NCBI RefSeq assembly: GCF_000367365.1
Contig: NZ_BARF01000033.1
Location: forward strand, 1-64,000
DNA length: 64,000 nucleotides
Direction: 5' to 3'
Source of the DNA: Streptomyces prunicolor NBRC 13075
GTDB lineage: Bacteria > Actinomycetota > Actinomycetes > Streptomycetales > Streptomycetaceae
Shown piece by piece: positions 8,283 through 17,160 of this stretch (position 1 is its first letter; each line of letters opens with the position of its first letter). The notes below the pieces were generated by a model that saw nothing but the letters and a program-made list of their open reading frames with translations, was not told where the DNA came from and ran no database searches. A program made the position numbers and the translations under genes.

Positions 8283-9710
8283 TCAGAGGCTGATCCAGCC
8301 CAGTGCCAGGGCGATGATCCCGACGACGGCGCCCGCGACCGAGACGGCGAGGATCACCAGCTCCCGGGCCGAGAAGGGCGAACGCCCCTGTTCTCTGCGG
8401 GCCTTGACGAACAGGAAGGTGGCCGGCGCGTAGATGATGAGCGAGACGAGGAGGTACTTGAGTCCGGCCGCGTAGATGAGGAACGCGGTGTAGACCGTGG
8501 CGAGCACGGCGACCACCAGCTCACCGCGCCCTGCGCGAGTTCGCGTGAGCGCGATCCGTACGGCGAAGCCTGCCGCGAGCAGGAACGGGATCAGCGTCAG
8601 TGAACTGGTCAGGTCCAGTGCGAAGTTGAAGGCGTCGTCGGAGAAGTAGGTGACGACCAGAACGAGTTGACTGAGCAGTGTGGTCATCACGAGTGCGGGG
8701 ACGGGCACGTCGGCCGCCGTGGACTTCTTCAGGAAGCGCGGCATGTCGTCGTCCTTGGCGGCCACGAACAGCACTTCGGCGGCCATCAGCGTCCAGGCGA
8801 GATAGGCGCCCAGCACGGAGACGATCAGCCCGACGCTGACGAAGACCTTCCCCCAGGTGCCCACCGCGTGCTCCAGCACGCCGGCCATGGAGGGCTGCCG
8901 CAGTTCGGCGATCTCGCCCATCGGCATCAGGCCGTACGACACGATCGTGACCGACGCGAAGACGGCGAAGACGCTGAGAAAGCCGAGGACGGTGGCGCGG
9001 CCGACGTCCTCGCGGCGCTTCGCGTGCCGGGAGTAGACGCTGGCGCCCTCGACACCCAGGAACACGAAGACGGTGGCCAGCATGGTGCCCTTGACCTGCT
9101 GGAACAGCGAGCCCGCGTAGTCGGCGCCGCCGAAGTTCTCCGCGAAGACATGGGGCTTGAGGTAGCAGAGCGCGAGGACGACGAAGACGAGGATCGGCAC
9201 GACCTTGGCGACGGTGACGATCCGGTTGATGGCCGCCGCCTCCTTCACACCGCGGCTGATCAGCAGGAAGAAGAGCCACAGTCCGACCGAGGAGAGGACC
9301 ACCGCGAGGACGGTGTCGCCCTCGCCGAGGGACGGGGCGATCGTGCCGATCGTCGACATGATCAGCACCCAGTACGTCACGTTGCCGACGCAGGCGCTGG
9401 CCCAGTAGCCGAACGCGGCGAAGAAGCCGAGGTATTGGCCGAACCCGGCCTTGGCGTAGGCGTAGACACCGGCGTCGAGGTCGGGTCTGCGGACCGCGAG
9501 GGTCTGGAAGACGAAGGCCAGCATCAGCATGCCCGTGCCGGCGACGGCCCAGGCGATCAGGGCGCCGGCCACGCCCGTCTCCTGCGCGAACCGGCGCGGG
9601 AGCGAGAACACTCCGGCCCCGACCATGGAGCCGACGACCATGGTGGTCAGCGTCGGCAGGGTCAGCTTGGCGGTGGAGGTACCGGTGTCAGTGGTGGCGG
9701 CTTGCGTCAC
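8283..9710 (-). CDS. arcD: APC-superfamily basic amino acid antiporter (ArcD-like)
   Basis: The 475-residue membrane protein has about 12 hydrophobic helices. It begins with the APC signature region [19 protein letters not shown] in TM1 and resembles arginine/ornithine or basic amino acid/polyamine antiporters (APA family). The GTG at 9710 is chosen because the ATG codons that follow would remove part of TM1; the frame stays open far upstream but is not protein-like. It precedes arcA by 34 bp, so it probably imports arginine in exchange for ornithine or citrulline. Citrulline is more likely here because no ornithine-forming enzyme is nearby. It is divergent from a baeRF3 gene. Confidence 0.85.
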   Translation of the reverse strand: MTQAATTDTGTSTAKLTLPTLTTMVVGSMVGAGVFSLPRRFAQETGVAGALIAWAVAGTGMLMLAFVFQTLAVRRPDLDAGVYAYAKAGFGQYLGFFAAFGYWASACVGNVTYWVLIMSTIGTIAPSLGEGDTVLAVVLSSVGLWLFFLLISRGVKEAAAINRIVTVAKVVPILVFVVLALCYLKPHVFAENFGGADYAGSLFQQVKGTMLATVFVFLGVEGASVYSRHAKRREDVGRATVLGFLSVFAVFASVTIVSYGLMPMGEIAELRQPSMAGVLEHAVGTWGKVFVSVGLIVSVLGAYLAWTLMAAEVLFVAAKDDDMPRFLKKSTAADVPVPALVMTTLLSQLVLVVTYFSDDAFNFALDLTSSLTLIPFLLAAGFAVRIALTRTRAGRGELVVAVLATVYTAFLIYAAGLKYLLVSLIIYAPATFLFVKARREQGRSPFSARELVILAVSVAGAVVGIIALALGWISL

Positions 9711-9797
9711 CCGAGGGACGTTAGCAACCAATTTTCCTATTTGCCTGGCGGGCTTCCCCCATATGCCCCATCCGTCATTCGGCCCTATCGTGCTGTT

Positions 9798-10898
9798 ATG
9801 GAGCACGCACTGAGTCCCGCCACGCTTACCGAACTGCGGCGCCCGCGCCCCTACCCCGCGGTCTCCGTGCTCACCCCGACGCATCGTCGCGAGCCCGACA
9901 ACGCCCAGGATCCGGTCCGGCTGCGCAATGTGCTGGCCGAGGCCAAGAAGCAGCTCGAGGCCGATCCCGCGGTCCCCCGGGAGCGCCGCATCGACGTCTC
10001 CCGGCAGCTCGACCAGGCCCTCGCCGAGATCGATCTGGCGCACGTCGAGGACGGACTGGTGATCTTCGCCGCGCCGGGTGAGCACCAGGTGTGGTCCCTC
10101 GCCAGGTCCGTGCCGGAACGTGTGGTGCTCTCCGACACGTTCCTCACCCGCAACCTCGTCTCCGCGCAGGCCTCCGAACGGCCGTTCTGGGTGCTGTCGC
10201 TCGCCGCGGACCGCGTCACGCTGTGGAACGGCGGGGTCGACCGGGTCGTCGAGGACCACACCGACGGCTTCCCGCTGACCCGCGACCACCGGGACAACTT
10301 CGACGCCGAGCGCCAGGAGCGGATCGGGGACATCCCGAGCACCTTCCGCGACGAGGACACCCGCCACTTCCTTCGTGAGGCCGACACCGCGATGGGCAGG
10401 ATCCTGCGCGAGCACAGGCGTCCGCTCTACATCACCGGCGAACAGGCCGCCCTGTCCGCACTGGACGAGGTCGGCAGCGCCACCAAGGGCGCCGCGCACA
10501 TCGCGCACGGTGGCCTCGCGCACGGCACACCGGACGCCGTGTGGCAGGCCGTACGGCCGTTGGTCGACGCCGAGTCGCTCAAGAACACCGTCGGCGTGGC
10601 CCGCGAGCTCGAATCGGCGCGCGGGCGCAAGGAGTTCGCGGCCGGCGTCGACGAGGTCTGGCAGAACGCCCGCGAGGGCCGGGTCCGGCTGCTGGCCGTC
10701 GAGGAGAACTACCGCGTCACGGTCCGCGACGACCACGGCGACCATCTCGTCCCGGCCGACAGCGCCGACCTCGACGCCCGCGAGGACATCGTGGACGAGA
10801 TCGTCGAACAGTGCCTGGAGACAGGTGCCGAGGTCCGCTTCGTCCCCGACGGCACCCTGACCTCCGCCGACGGCATCGCGGGCGTGCTGCGCTACTGA
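9798..10898 (+). CDS. baeRF3-type (bacterial archaeo-eukaryotic release factor-like) protein
   Basis: The 366-residue protein starts [31 protein letters not shown]. The PYPxVSVLxPTHR opening and overall length fit the bacterial archaeo-eukaryotic release-factor domain family 3. It has no signal peptide or membrane segment, so it is cytosolic. These proteins are predicted to act on ribosomes or RNA, but their cellular role is unproven. It is divergent from the arginine antiporter across 87 bp. Family assignment is from memory of the N-terminal pattern. Confidence 0.75.
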   Translation: MEHALSPATLTELRRPRPYPAVSVLTPTHRREPDNAQDPVRLRNVLAEAKKQLEADPAVPRERRIDVSRQLDQALAEIDLAHVEDGLVIFAAPGEHQVWSLARSVPERVVLSDTFLTRNLVSAQASERPFWVLSLAADRVTLWNGGVDRVVEDHTDGFPLTRDHRDNFDAERQERIGDIPSTFRDEDTRHFLREADTAMGRILREHRRPLYITGEQAALSALDEVGSATKGAAHIAHGGLAHGTPDAVWQAVRPLVDAESLKNTVGVARELESARGRKEFAAGVDEVWQNAREGRVRLLAVEENYRVTVRDDHGDHLVPADSADLDAREDIVDEIVEQCLETGAEVRFVPDGTLTSADGIAGVLRY

Positions 10899-10992
10899 AC
10901 CCACCTCGCTGCGGAGCCCGGCACATTCCGGAGGCCCCCTCCCCCTACGGCGTACGCTACGGCGTGATCGTCGACGTAGAGGGAGTGCACAC

Positions 10993-12018
10993 GTGGGTGA
11001 CCTGTTGGGCGTGGCCGTACTGGGTGCGGGACACATGGGAGCCGACCACATACGACGCGTCGACCAGGTGGTGAGCGGCGCCAGGGTCGTCGCGGTGGCC
11101 GACCCGGACACCGATCGCGCCAAGGAGGCGGTGGCCGGTCTGGACGCGGTCACGGTGCACGAGGACGCCGTGGCCGCGCTCGACGCCCCCGGAGTCGAGG
11201 CGGTGCTCATCGCCTCACCGGGTCCCGCGCACGAGGAGGCACTGCTCGCGGCCTTCGCGCGCGGGCTGCCGGTGCTGTGCGAGAAGCCCATGGTGCCCGA
11301 CTCCACCGGAGCGCTCCGGGTGGTGGAGGCGGAGGCACGGCTCGGGCGCCGGCTCGCGCAGATCGGGTTCATGCGGCGCTACGACGCGGAGTACCAGCGC
11401 CTCAAGTCCCTGCTGGACAGCGGGCAGTTGGGGCGCCCGCTGATGCTGCACTGCACCCACCGCAATATGTCGTCGCCGCCCTACTTCACCTCGGCGATGC
11501 TCATCGACAGCTCCGTCTCGCACGAGATCGACGCGGCCCGCTGGCTGCTCGGCCAGGAACTCACCGCGGTGACCGTGCTCAGCCCGCGTTCGTCGGCGAA
11601 CGCCCCGGAGGGCCTGCTCGACCCGCAACTCGTCCTCTTCGAGACCGCCGGCGGCGCCCTCGTGGACGTCGAGGTCTTCGTCAACTGCGGCTTCGGCTAC
11701 CAGGTGCGCTGCGAGGCCGTGTGCGAGTCAGGCAGCGCCCGGATCGGCGACGATCACACGATGGTCGTCACCACACGGGGCAGCGCCCACGAGGACGTAC
11801 CGCTGGACTACCTCGTGCGCTTCGCGGACGCCTACGACCGCGAGGTGCAGTCCTGGGTCGACGCCACCCGGCAGGGCCTGGTCACCGGCCCGAGCGTGTG
11901 GGACGGCTACGTCTCCTCCGCCGTCGCCGAGGCCGGGGTCCGGGCGCTGGACAGCGGCGGCCGGGTGGCCGTGGAGCTGGCCCCGCGCCCGGATCTATAC
12001 GGCAACGTCAGCCGCTGA
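10993..12018 (+). CDS. Gfo/Idh/MocA family oxidoreductase (inositol-dehydrogenase-like)
   Basis: The 341-residue protein has an N-terminal Rossmann domain ([11 protein letters not shown]) and the family lysine in CEKPMV. A C-terminal beta-sheet domain carries [16 protein letters not shown], which resembles the Asp/His catalytic region of myo-inositol 2-dehydrogenase. It likely oxidises a sugar or cyclitol with NAD(P). Translation starts at GTG 10993 with AGAGGGAG upstream. It is monocistronic and convergent with the phospholipase C gene; both stop codons lie in copies of the same 13-bp palindrome. Exact substrate unknown. Confidence 0.88.
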   Translation: MGDLLGVAVLGAGHMGADHIRRVDQVVSGARVVAVADPDTDRAKEAVAGLDAVTVHEDAVAALDAPGVEAVLIASPGPAHEEALLAAFARGLPVLCEKPMVPDSTGALRVVEAEARLGRRLAQIGFMRRYDAEYQRLKSLLDSGQLGRPLMLHCTHRNMSSPPYFTSAMLIDSSVSHEIDAARWLLGQELTAVTVLSPRSSANAPEGLLDPQLVLFETAGGALVDVEVFVNCGFGYQVRCEAVCESGSARIGDDHTMVVTTRGSAHEDVPLDYLVRFADAYDREVQSWVDATRQGLVTGPSVWDGYVSSAVAEAGVRALDSGGRVAVELAPRPDLYGNVSR

Positions 12019-12051
12019 CACCGGAGTTGCAGGTCGCCGTCAGCCGCTGAC
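12006..12051. repeat. Duplicated palindrome spanning two convergent stop codons
   Basis: CGTCAGCCGCTGAC occurs at 12006-12019 and again at 12038-12051. Its core GTCAGC-c-GCTGAC is palindromic. The first copy encodes the last codons and stop of the dehydrogenase (Val-Ser-Arg-stop) and the second, read backwards, those of phospholipase C (Val-Ser-Gly-stop). It may work as a weak bidirectional terminator or be a local duplication. Confidence 0.6.
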
Positions 12052-14064
12052 GCTCGCCGTGCCCGACTCCAGGTGCCCGGTGAACCGGCGCGACCAGGTC
12101 GCGTCGGAGTCGACGGTGACCGTGAAGTCGTACCAACCGCCCTGGTACGCCACGGCGTTGAAGGAATCCTCCGCCGACGCACCCGCCGCGACCGTGTAGG
12201 TCCACGGTCCGTCGCCGCGGTAGTGGTTGGAGGTGATGGTGAACTTCACCGACGCGGAGCCCGAGTTGACCATCTTGAAGTAGATCGCGAGCTTCCCGGT
12301 GCCCGACTCGACGGCGTAACGGGTGCTCACCTCAACGGACTTGCCCGCCTTCGTCGCGTCCCCCTGAAGACGTCGCAGGAAGCGGTTGGGGCCGACCATG
12401 GAGAGGTCGTACTTACCGCCGCCGTAGCCCGTACCGATGTTGAAGTAGTCGGAGGCGGTGCCGCCCGGGTCCACCGTGTACTGCCAGGGCGTGATGTCAC
12501 GGTAGGCGTTGGGGTGGATGGAGAAGTGAGCGGCGCTCTTGGCCGCACCGCCCTGGTTGGTCATGGCGAACCAGGCGAGGATCTTGCCGCTCGCCCCGAA
12601 CTCCAGGTGATCCAGGTACCCGTTGGGCTGGTAGGGCAGCGCGCGGGCGGGCCGGGTGCCGGTCTCCTGCGTGGGCAGGGCGTTGTTCGTCGGCACCGGG
12701 TTGGGCAGCGGGCCGCAGGTGGAGAGGCCGATGACGCTTGTCGCGGGGAGGGCGACGGAGCCGTAGACCGGGTTGGCGAAGTCGAAGACGCCTGTCAGGT
12801 CGCCGCTGACCTTGCGGCGCCAGGCGCTGATGTTGTGGCAGGTGGCGGGCTTGCCGAGGGAGGTGGTCCAGGTCTCCAGGAAGCGCAAAACCGAGGTGTG
12901 CTCGAAGACCTCGGAGGAGACCCACCCGCCGCGCGTCCAGGGCGAGATGACGATCATCGGGACGCGGAAGCCGAAGCCGTACGGCACGCCGTTGAGGAAC
13001 TCGCCGTCGGTGCCTGCGGGTGGGGCGGGCGGCGGTACGTGGTCGAAGTAGCCGTCGTTCTCGTCGTAGTTGAGGAACAGGACGGTCGAGCCGAAGACGT
13101 CCGGGTCGGCGGCGAGGGCCTGGTAGACGAGGCTGATGAAATGGGCGCCGTCGCCGGGCGGGGCGTAAGGGTGCTCGGAGAAAGCCTGGTTGGGGACGAC
13201 CCAGGAAACTTGCGGGAGCGTGCCCGCGAGGACGTCGGCCTTGATGGCGGCGGCGATGTCGTCGGGGGTAGAGCCGGTGCCGGCCGGGACGGAGGACATG
13301 CCGCGGTCGTAAAGGGGGCTGCCCGCCTTGGAGTTGGTGAAGTTCTTGAAGTAGGCACAGGCGTTGTCGCCGTAGTTGTCGGACGCGTTCTGGTAGACCT
13401 TCCAGGTCACTCCGGCGTTCTGCAGGGACTCGGCGTAGGTCTGCCAGGTCAGGCCGGACTCGTCACCGCCGTCGTAGCTGGAGGAGTCGACCTTGCCGCT
13501 CCACAGATAGGTGCGGTTGGGACCGGTCGCGCTGAGCGTGGAGCAGAAGTAGGCGTCGCAGATGGTGTAGTTGTCGGCGAGCGCGTAGTGGAAGGGAATG
13601 TCGGACCGGTCCAAGTAGCCGAGCGAGCGGACGTTGCCCACGCCCGAGACCCAGTTGTCGAGGCGGCCCTTGTTCCACGCGGAGTGCTGCGATGACCAGG
13701 AGTGCGGCAGGTCGCCGTTGCACTGGGCGAGGGTCTCGCCGTCCTGGCCGCCCGCGGCCGGGGTGGCGCTCAGCTTCCACGGATACTGACGGCCGCCACC
13801 GTTGGGCTGGTTGAAGACCGGATAGCCGCCGCTCAGCGTGATACCGCTGCGGTCGTCGAAGCCGCGGACGCCTTTCAGGCGCCCGAAGTAGTGGTCGAAG
13901 CTGCGGTTCTCCTGCATGAGGATCACCACGTGTTTCACGTCCGAGATCGTGCCGGTCGCCGCCTGTTGGGCCGCGATCGCGGGCCGTGCGCCGGTGCCCG
14001 TCACCATGCCCGCCGCCATGGTCGCACCGAGCCCCACGAAGCCTCTTCGGCTGATCGGTGTCAT
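12040..14064 (-). CDS. Phosphocholine-specific phospholipase C, Tat-exported
   Basis: The 674-residue protein has a twin-arginine signal (ISRRGFVGLG, residues 4-13), so it is folded and metallated before export. The phosphoesterase core starts with VVILMQENRSFDHYFG, which contains the metal and active-site region, and includes NYDENDGYFDHV. Two C-terminal beta-sandwich domains of the PLC_C/DUF756 type cover about residues 475-670. This is the non-haemolytic phospholipase C/acid-phosphatase-like family that releases phosphocholine from lipids outside the cell. The ATG at 14064 begins just before the Tat motif. Confidence 0.92.
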   Translation of the reverse strand: MTPISRRGFVGLGATMAAGMVTGTGARPAIAAQQAATGTISDVKHVVILMQENRSFDHYFGRLKGVRGFDDRSGITLSGGYPVFNQPNGGGRQYPWKLSATPAAGGQDGETLAQCNGDLPHSWSSQHSAWNKGRLDNWVSGVGNVRSLGYLDRSDIPFHYALADNYTICDAYFCSTLSATGPNRTYLWSGKVDSSSYDGGDESGLTWQTYAESLQNAGVTWKVYQNASDNYGDNACAYFKNFTNSKAGSPLYDRGMSSVPAGTGSTPDDIAAAIKADVLAGTLPQVSWVVPNQAFSEHPYAPPGDGAHFISLVYQALAADPDVFGSTVLFLNYDENDGYFDHVPPPAPPAGTDGEFLNGVPYGFGFRVPMIVISPWTRGGWVSSEVFEHTSVLRFLETWTTSLGKPATCHNISAWRRKVSGDLTGVFDFANPVYGSVALPATSVIGLSTCGPLPNPVPTNNALPTQETGTRPARALPYQPNGYLDHLEFGASGKILAWFAMTNQGGAAKSAAHFSIHPNAYRDITPWQYTVDPGGTASDYFNIGTGYGGGKYDLSMVGPNRFLRRLQGDATKAGKSVEVSTRYAVESGTGKLAIYFKMVNSGSASVKFTITSNHYRGDGPWTYTVAAGASAEDSFNAVAYQGGWYDFTVTVDSDATWSRRFTGHLESGTASVSG

Positions 14065-14206
14065 TCGCCCCACCCTCGTCACGGGCGTGCCCGAGCGGCA
14101 CACCGCGCGCAAGGGTGCACGGGGTGATCGCCAAGGTCCATACCGGGACGGTGAGATGGAGGTGAACAGAAGTCAAAACCGGCTCCTGCACGCCGAGTTG
14201 CCCTCA

Positions 14207-14261
14207 GCCGTTCAGACGTTCCTAGCCAGACGTCCTGTCCAGACGTTCCTGTTCAGACGTT
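14207..14261 (-). repeat. Four tandem 13-14-bp repeats at the 3' end of the SsgA-like gene
   Basis: On the minus strand the unit is AACGTCTGaACAGG. Copies lie at 14248-14261, 14234-14247, 14221-14233 (one base shorter) and 14207-14220, directly adjacent. The first copy carries the last two codons and stop of the ssgA-like gene (Asn-Val-stop), so the stop codon region has been amplified by slippage. Confidence 0.85.
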
Positions 14262-14666
14262 GCCGAACAAGGCGCTCAGTCCCCGGTCGACGACCGCGTC
14301 CATGTCCTCCTGCCCGGTGGCCACCACGTCGTAGGTCCGCAGCAGAAAGCGGCGCAACTCCGGGGTGTGGAAGTGGAGCAGGGCGAGTCCGAACGGTGAG
14401 TGGAACTCCAGCACCGTACGGGCCCGGCCGCACGGCCACAGGTGCACGTCACCGCCGCCGACCGGCCTGCGCAGCCCCTCCTCCAGCAGCGAGCGGGCGA
14501 AGGTCCAGGTGACTCCGTCGCCGTCGAGGGACACCTCCGGCGGGAAGTCGAGGTGCACGGCCAGCGGGTCCGAGGCGAGGTAGCGGAGCGTGGCGGCCAC
14601 GGGGATCTCCGTGTCGTCCGCCGTGATCAGCCGGGCTCGGGTGGGCTGTTCGAGGGTGATGTCCAT
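14253..14666 (-). CDS. SsgA-like sporulation/cell division protein (SALP)
   Basis: The 137-residue protein has the SsgA family pattern: LRYLASDPLAVHLDF, WTFARSLLEEGLRRPVGGGDVHLWP and a C-terminal helix region LRRFLLRTYDVVATG. SALPs are found only in sporulating actinomycetes and control septum placement, autolysis or spore wall maturation. It is not SsgB, whose sequence differs. The ATG at 14666 has GGAGA upstream. Its stop codon lies in a tandem repeat array. A Crp-like site and an MFS remnant lie upstream. Confidence 0.9.
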   Translation of the reverse strand: MDITLEQPTRARLITADDTEIPVAATLRYLASDPLAVHLDFPPEVSLDGDGVTWTFARSLLEEGLRRPVGGGDVHLWPCGRARTVLEFHSPFGLALLHFHTPELRRFLLRTYDVVATGQEDMDAVVDRGLSALFGNV

Positions 14667-14766
14667 GGTCGGTCTCCGCTGCGGGTGTGAGGTCGGCCGG
14701 ATTGCCGTGTGCCTGTACGACCTCGCAGGTGCCCTTTGCATTACGCGGAACCCCGAATGAATTGAT

Positions 14767-14780
14767 GTGACCTGCGTCAC
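14767..14780. promoter_or_regulatory. Candidate Crp binding site upstream of the SsgA-like gene
   Basis: GTGACCTGCGTCAC fits the GTG-N6-GNCAC consensus described for Streptomyces Crp, and the wider TGTGA-N6-TCACt fits the general CRP box. It is about 100 bp upstream of the ssgA-like start and 73 bp upstream of the MFS remnant on the other strand. The motif is short, so chance occurrence is possible. Confidence 0.4.
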
Positions 14781-14852
14781 TCTACTGTCGAGGGGTGGGG
14801 CCGGTGGTGAATGCGCTTGCGGTGGGGCTGGTGATCCCGGTGAGGTGGCCCC

Positions 14853-15095
14853 ATGGACGGGACCGCGGAACAGGCTCGCCGGGCGCGATGGCGCAGGTCG
14901 GCGGTGCTGGCGGCCCTGATGCTGGCCGCCTTCACCTTCAACACCGCCGAGAACCTGCCGATCGGCCTGCTGGAGCTCATCGCCGAGAGCCTGCGGGTCT
15001 CCGTGCCGGCGGTCGGGCTGCTGGTCACCGGTTACGGCGTGACGGTGGCCGTCGCGTCCGTGCCACTCGCCCATGTGATGCGGGGTGTGGCCAGC
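14853..15095 (+). pseudogene. Truncated MFS transporter (first two membrane helices only)
   Basis: From an ATG at 14853 (GAGGTGG upstream), about 80 codons read as the start of an AraJ-like MFS exporter: LMLAAFTFNTAENLPIGLLE, then VGLLVTGYGVTVAVASVPLA. This covers TM1, TM2 and the start of the following loop. Similarity stops around 15090 and the frame then runs antisense into the 3' end of a LysR gene. A full transporter needs about 400 residues. The remnant suggests a deletion that joined the MFS start to the LysR gene. Confidence 0.75.
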
Positions 15096-15114
15096 CGGAC
15101 CTGCCAACAGGGGC

Positions 15115-16056
15115 TCACTCCTGCGCGGGCGCCGCGCCCGGCGTATAGGCGTCGAGCGCGGCGAGCCGGAGCGCAGCCCCCACACGGGTGACCGCTTCGG
15201 ACGGTGGGTGCGGAAGGCGGGCCAGGAGTAGGCGCCGCTGTTCCTGGGGTCCGCCGCGCACCGGCAGGACGCGGACGCCCGGCGGTACGGCGGGGGCGAG
15301 GGAGCCGGTGACCGTCGTCAACCCGCAGCCCGCTGCGACGAGTTGGAGCTTGGCCAGCCAGTCGCGGGCGGTGTGGACGATCTCGGGCCGCTCGTCCAGC
15401 CCCGGCCACACACCCATGAGCCGGTCCTCGCCGGAGGAAATGCTCGCGATCCAGCGCTGCCCGCGCAGGTCGGCCACGTCGACGTAGTCGCCCCGGGCCA
15501 GCGGATGCGTCGCGGGCACCGCGAGGTACAGCGGGCGCTCGGTGAGCGTACGCAGCACCAGCGGCGGCGATTCGGTGTCCGGCGGCCGGAACGGTGGCGC
15601 CGACGCGAGCAGGGCCAGGTCGAGACTCCCGGCCCGCAGGGCACGTACCAGCGCCGGGGTGCCGCCCTCCCGGCTGACGACGTGCAGGCCCGGGTCGCTG
15701 CGCCGCAGCGCGGCCAGGGCGCGGGGCAGCAGGACCGCTCCCGCGCTGGGGAACCAGCCCAGGCGGACGGTCGCGGCCTCCGTCGGCAGACCGGACAGTT
15801 CGCGGGCGGTCGCGTCGATCTCGTCGAGCACGACTGTCGCCCTGCGCATGACGATCCGACCGGCCGGGGTCAGCCGTACGCCGTCGCGACGCCGTTCCAG
15901 CAGTTCCGCGCCCGCGGCCCGTTCGATCGCGGCGATCTGCCGGGACACCGCCGACTGGGTGTAGCCCAGCGACACGGCGGCCGCGGTGAAGGTTCCCTGT
16001 TCGGCGACCGCGCGGAAGACGCGCAACGCGGTGAGTGACACATGCGTGAAGTCCAT
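15115..16056 (-). CDS. LysR family transcriptional regulator
   Basis: The 313-residue protein (from ATG 16056; GTG 16065 is also possible) has the LysR HTH at residues 3-62 (LRVFRAVAEQGTFTAAAVSL, TQSAVSRQIAAIE). The effector domain follows. No Shine-Dalgarno is visible before either start. It is divergent from an SDR gene, its probable target, with 71 bp between the starts. Its 3' end faces a truncated MFS gene, which may once have been regulated by it or by a neighbour. Confidence 0.88.
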   Translation of the reverse strand: MDFTHVSLTALRVFRAVAEQGTFTAAAVSLGYTQSAVSRQIAAIERAAGAELLERRRDGVRLTPAGRIVMRRATVVLDEIDATARELSGLPTEAATVRLGWFPSAGAVLLPRALAALRRSDPGLHVVSREGGTPALVRALRAGSLDLALLASAPPFRPPDTESPPLVLRTLTERPLYLAVPATHPLARGDYVDVADLRGQRWIASISSGEDRLMGVWPGLDERPEIVHTARDWLAKLQLVAAGCGLTTVTGSLAPAVPPGVRVLPVRGGPQEQRRLLLARLPHPPSEAVTRVGAALRLAALDAYTPGAAPAQE

Positions 16057-16127
16057 GACGATCACGCATGCTAGCGGTGCTTAATTCTCGTTGGACGCAC
16101 ACCCCGCGGGTTCCTACCGTGGCAGTC

Positions 16128-17015
16128 ATGAACGTTTCGTGCATCGCCCTCGTCACGGGCGCCAACCAAGGACTCGGCCGCGCCCTCGTCGAGGGGTTGG
16201 CGGCCCACATGGGTCCCGACGACATGGTCCTGCTCACCGGACGCGACGAGCAACGGGTCACCGACGCGGCCCACGAGGTCGCGAGCCTGCCCGGTACGCG
16301 CAGCCGGATCGAGGGCCGGGTCCTGGACGTCACCGACACCGATGCCATCGCCGACCTCGCCGACGATCTCCGGCAGCGCTACGGCGGGGTCGACATCGTG
16401 ATCTCGAACGCCGTGGCCCGGGTGCTGCCCGGGGAGTCGCAGGCGGCGCGCGCCGACGAGTTCATCGACGTCTCCAACACCGCCACGCACGCGATGCTGC
16501 GTTCCTTCGGCCCGGTGCTGCGCCCTGGCGGCCGGTTCCTCGTCGTGGCCAGCAGCCTCGGCACCCTCGGGCATCTCGACCCCGCGCTGCACGACCTGTT
16601 CGACGGCGCGAGCCTGGACCAGGTCGAGTACGCCGTCGAGTCCTGGCGCGGCGCCGTCCACCATCGGACCACGGCCGAGGCGGGCTGGCCGCTGTGGCTG
16701 AACGTGCCCTCGAAGGTGGCTCAGGTCGCCGCCGTCCGCGCGGTCGCCGCGGAACGCCGTGAACACGACCTGGCGACGGGCACGTTGGTCGCCTCGGTGT
16801 GCCCGGGCATGGTCGACACGGCCACCTCCCGCCCGTGGTTCAGCGATTTCAGCCAGGCCCAGTCCCCGGCCGAGGCCGCGGGCGCCGTGCTCGACCTCGT
16901 CTTCGCCGACCACGTCGACCCCACCCACTACGGTGAGTTGGTGCGCTTCGGCAAGGCCCTGGACTGGTACGGCGGCACACCGCCGGTGGAACAGGACCGG
17001 CTGATCACACCGTGA
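16128..17015 (+). CDS. SDR family oxidoreductase, atypical active site
   Basis: The 295-residue protein starts MNVSCIALVTGANQGLGRAL with the TGxxxGxG cofactor motif. SNAVAR replaces NNAG and VVASSLG holds the active-site serine region. At the place of YxxxK it reads NVPSK, so the catalytic tyrosine is absent and only the lysine remains. The C-terminal PGMVDTATSRP resembles carbonyl-reductase-type SDRs. It may bind NADP without normal catalysis or use another residue. The ATG at 16128 is placed by the Rossmann start. It is divergent from LysR and followed by a strong terminator. Confidence 0.83.
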   Translation: MNVSCIALVTGANQGLGRALVEGLAAHMGPDDMVLLTGRDEQRVTDAAHEVASLPGTRSRIEGRVLDVTDTDAIADLADDLRQRYGGVDIVISNAVARVLPGESQAARADEFIDVSNTATHAMLRSFGPVLRPGGRFLVVASSLGTLGHLDPALHDLFDGASLDQVEYAVESWRGAVHHRTTAEAGWPLWLNVPSKVAQVAAVRAVAAERREHDLATGTLVASVCPGMVDTATSRPWFSDFSQAQSPAEAAGAVLDLVFADHVDPTHYGELVRFGKALDWYGGTPPVEQDRLITP

Positions 17016-17052
17016 CCGTAGCGATACGAGCAACTGACCGAACGCGCCGATC

Positions 17053-17094
17053 GGTTCTGACCGCGCCTCCGTGCAGACCGGCGCGGCCAGAACC
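17053..17094. terminator. Bidirectional hairpin terminator
   Basis: Arms 17053-17067 and 17080-17094 pair over 15 bp with one mismatch (GGTTCTG...CCGCGCC against GGCGCGG...CAGAACC) around a 12-base loop. It lies between the convergent SDR and metalloprotease genes. Confidence 0.8.
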
Positions 17095-17160
17095 AACTCG
17101 GGCTGTCAGTAGGCGAACCCGAACCCCTCAGCCCTCAACTGCGGGGCTGGAACGGCCGGT

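Noticed and set aside
9711..11372. The antiporter frame stays open upstream to 11372 on the minus strand, which would give a 1029-residue protein.
   Set aside because: The added 554 residues run antisense through baeRF3 and the dehydrogenase start and have no protein-like pattern; the APC fold begins just after GTG 9710.
14207..14261. Short repeat array considered as a CRISPR.
   Set aside because: Units of 13-14 bp are directly adjacent without spacers; no cas genes are present.
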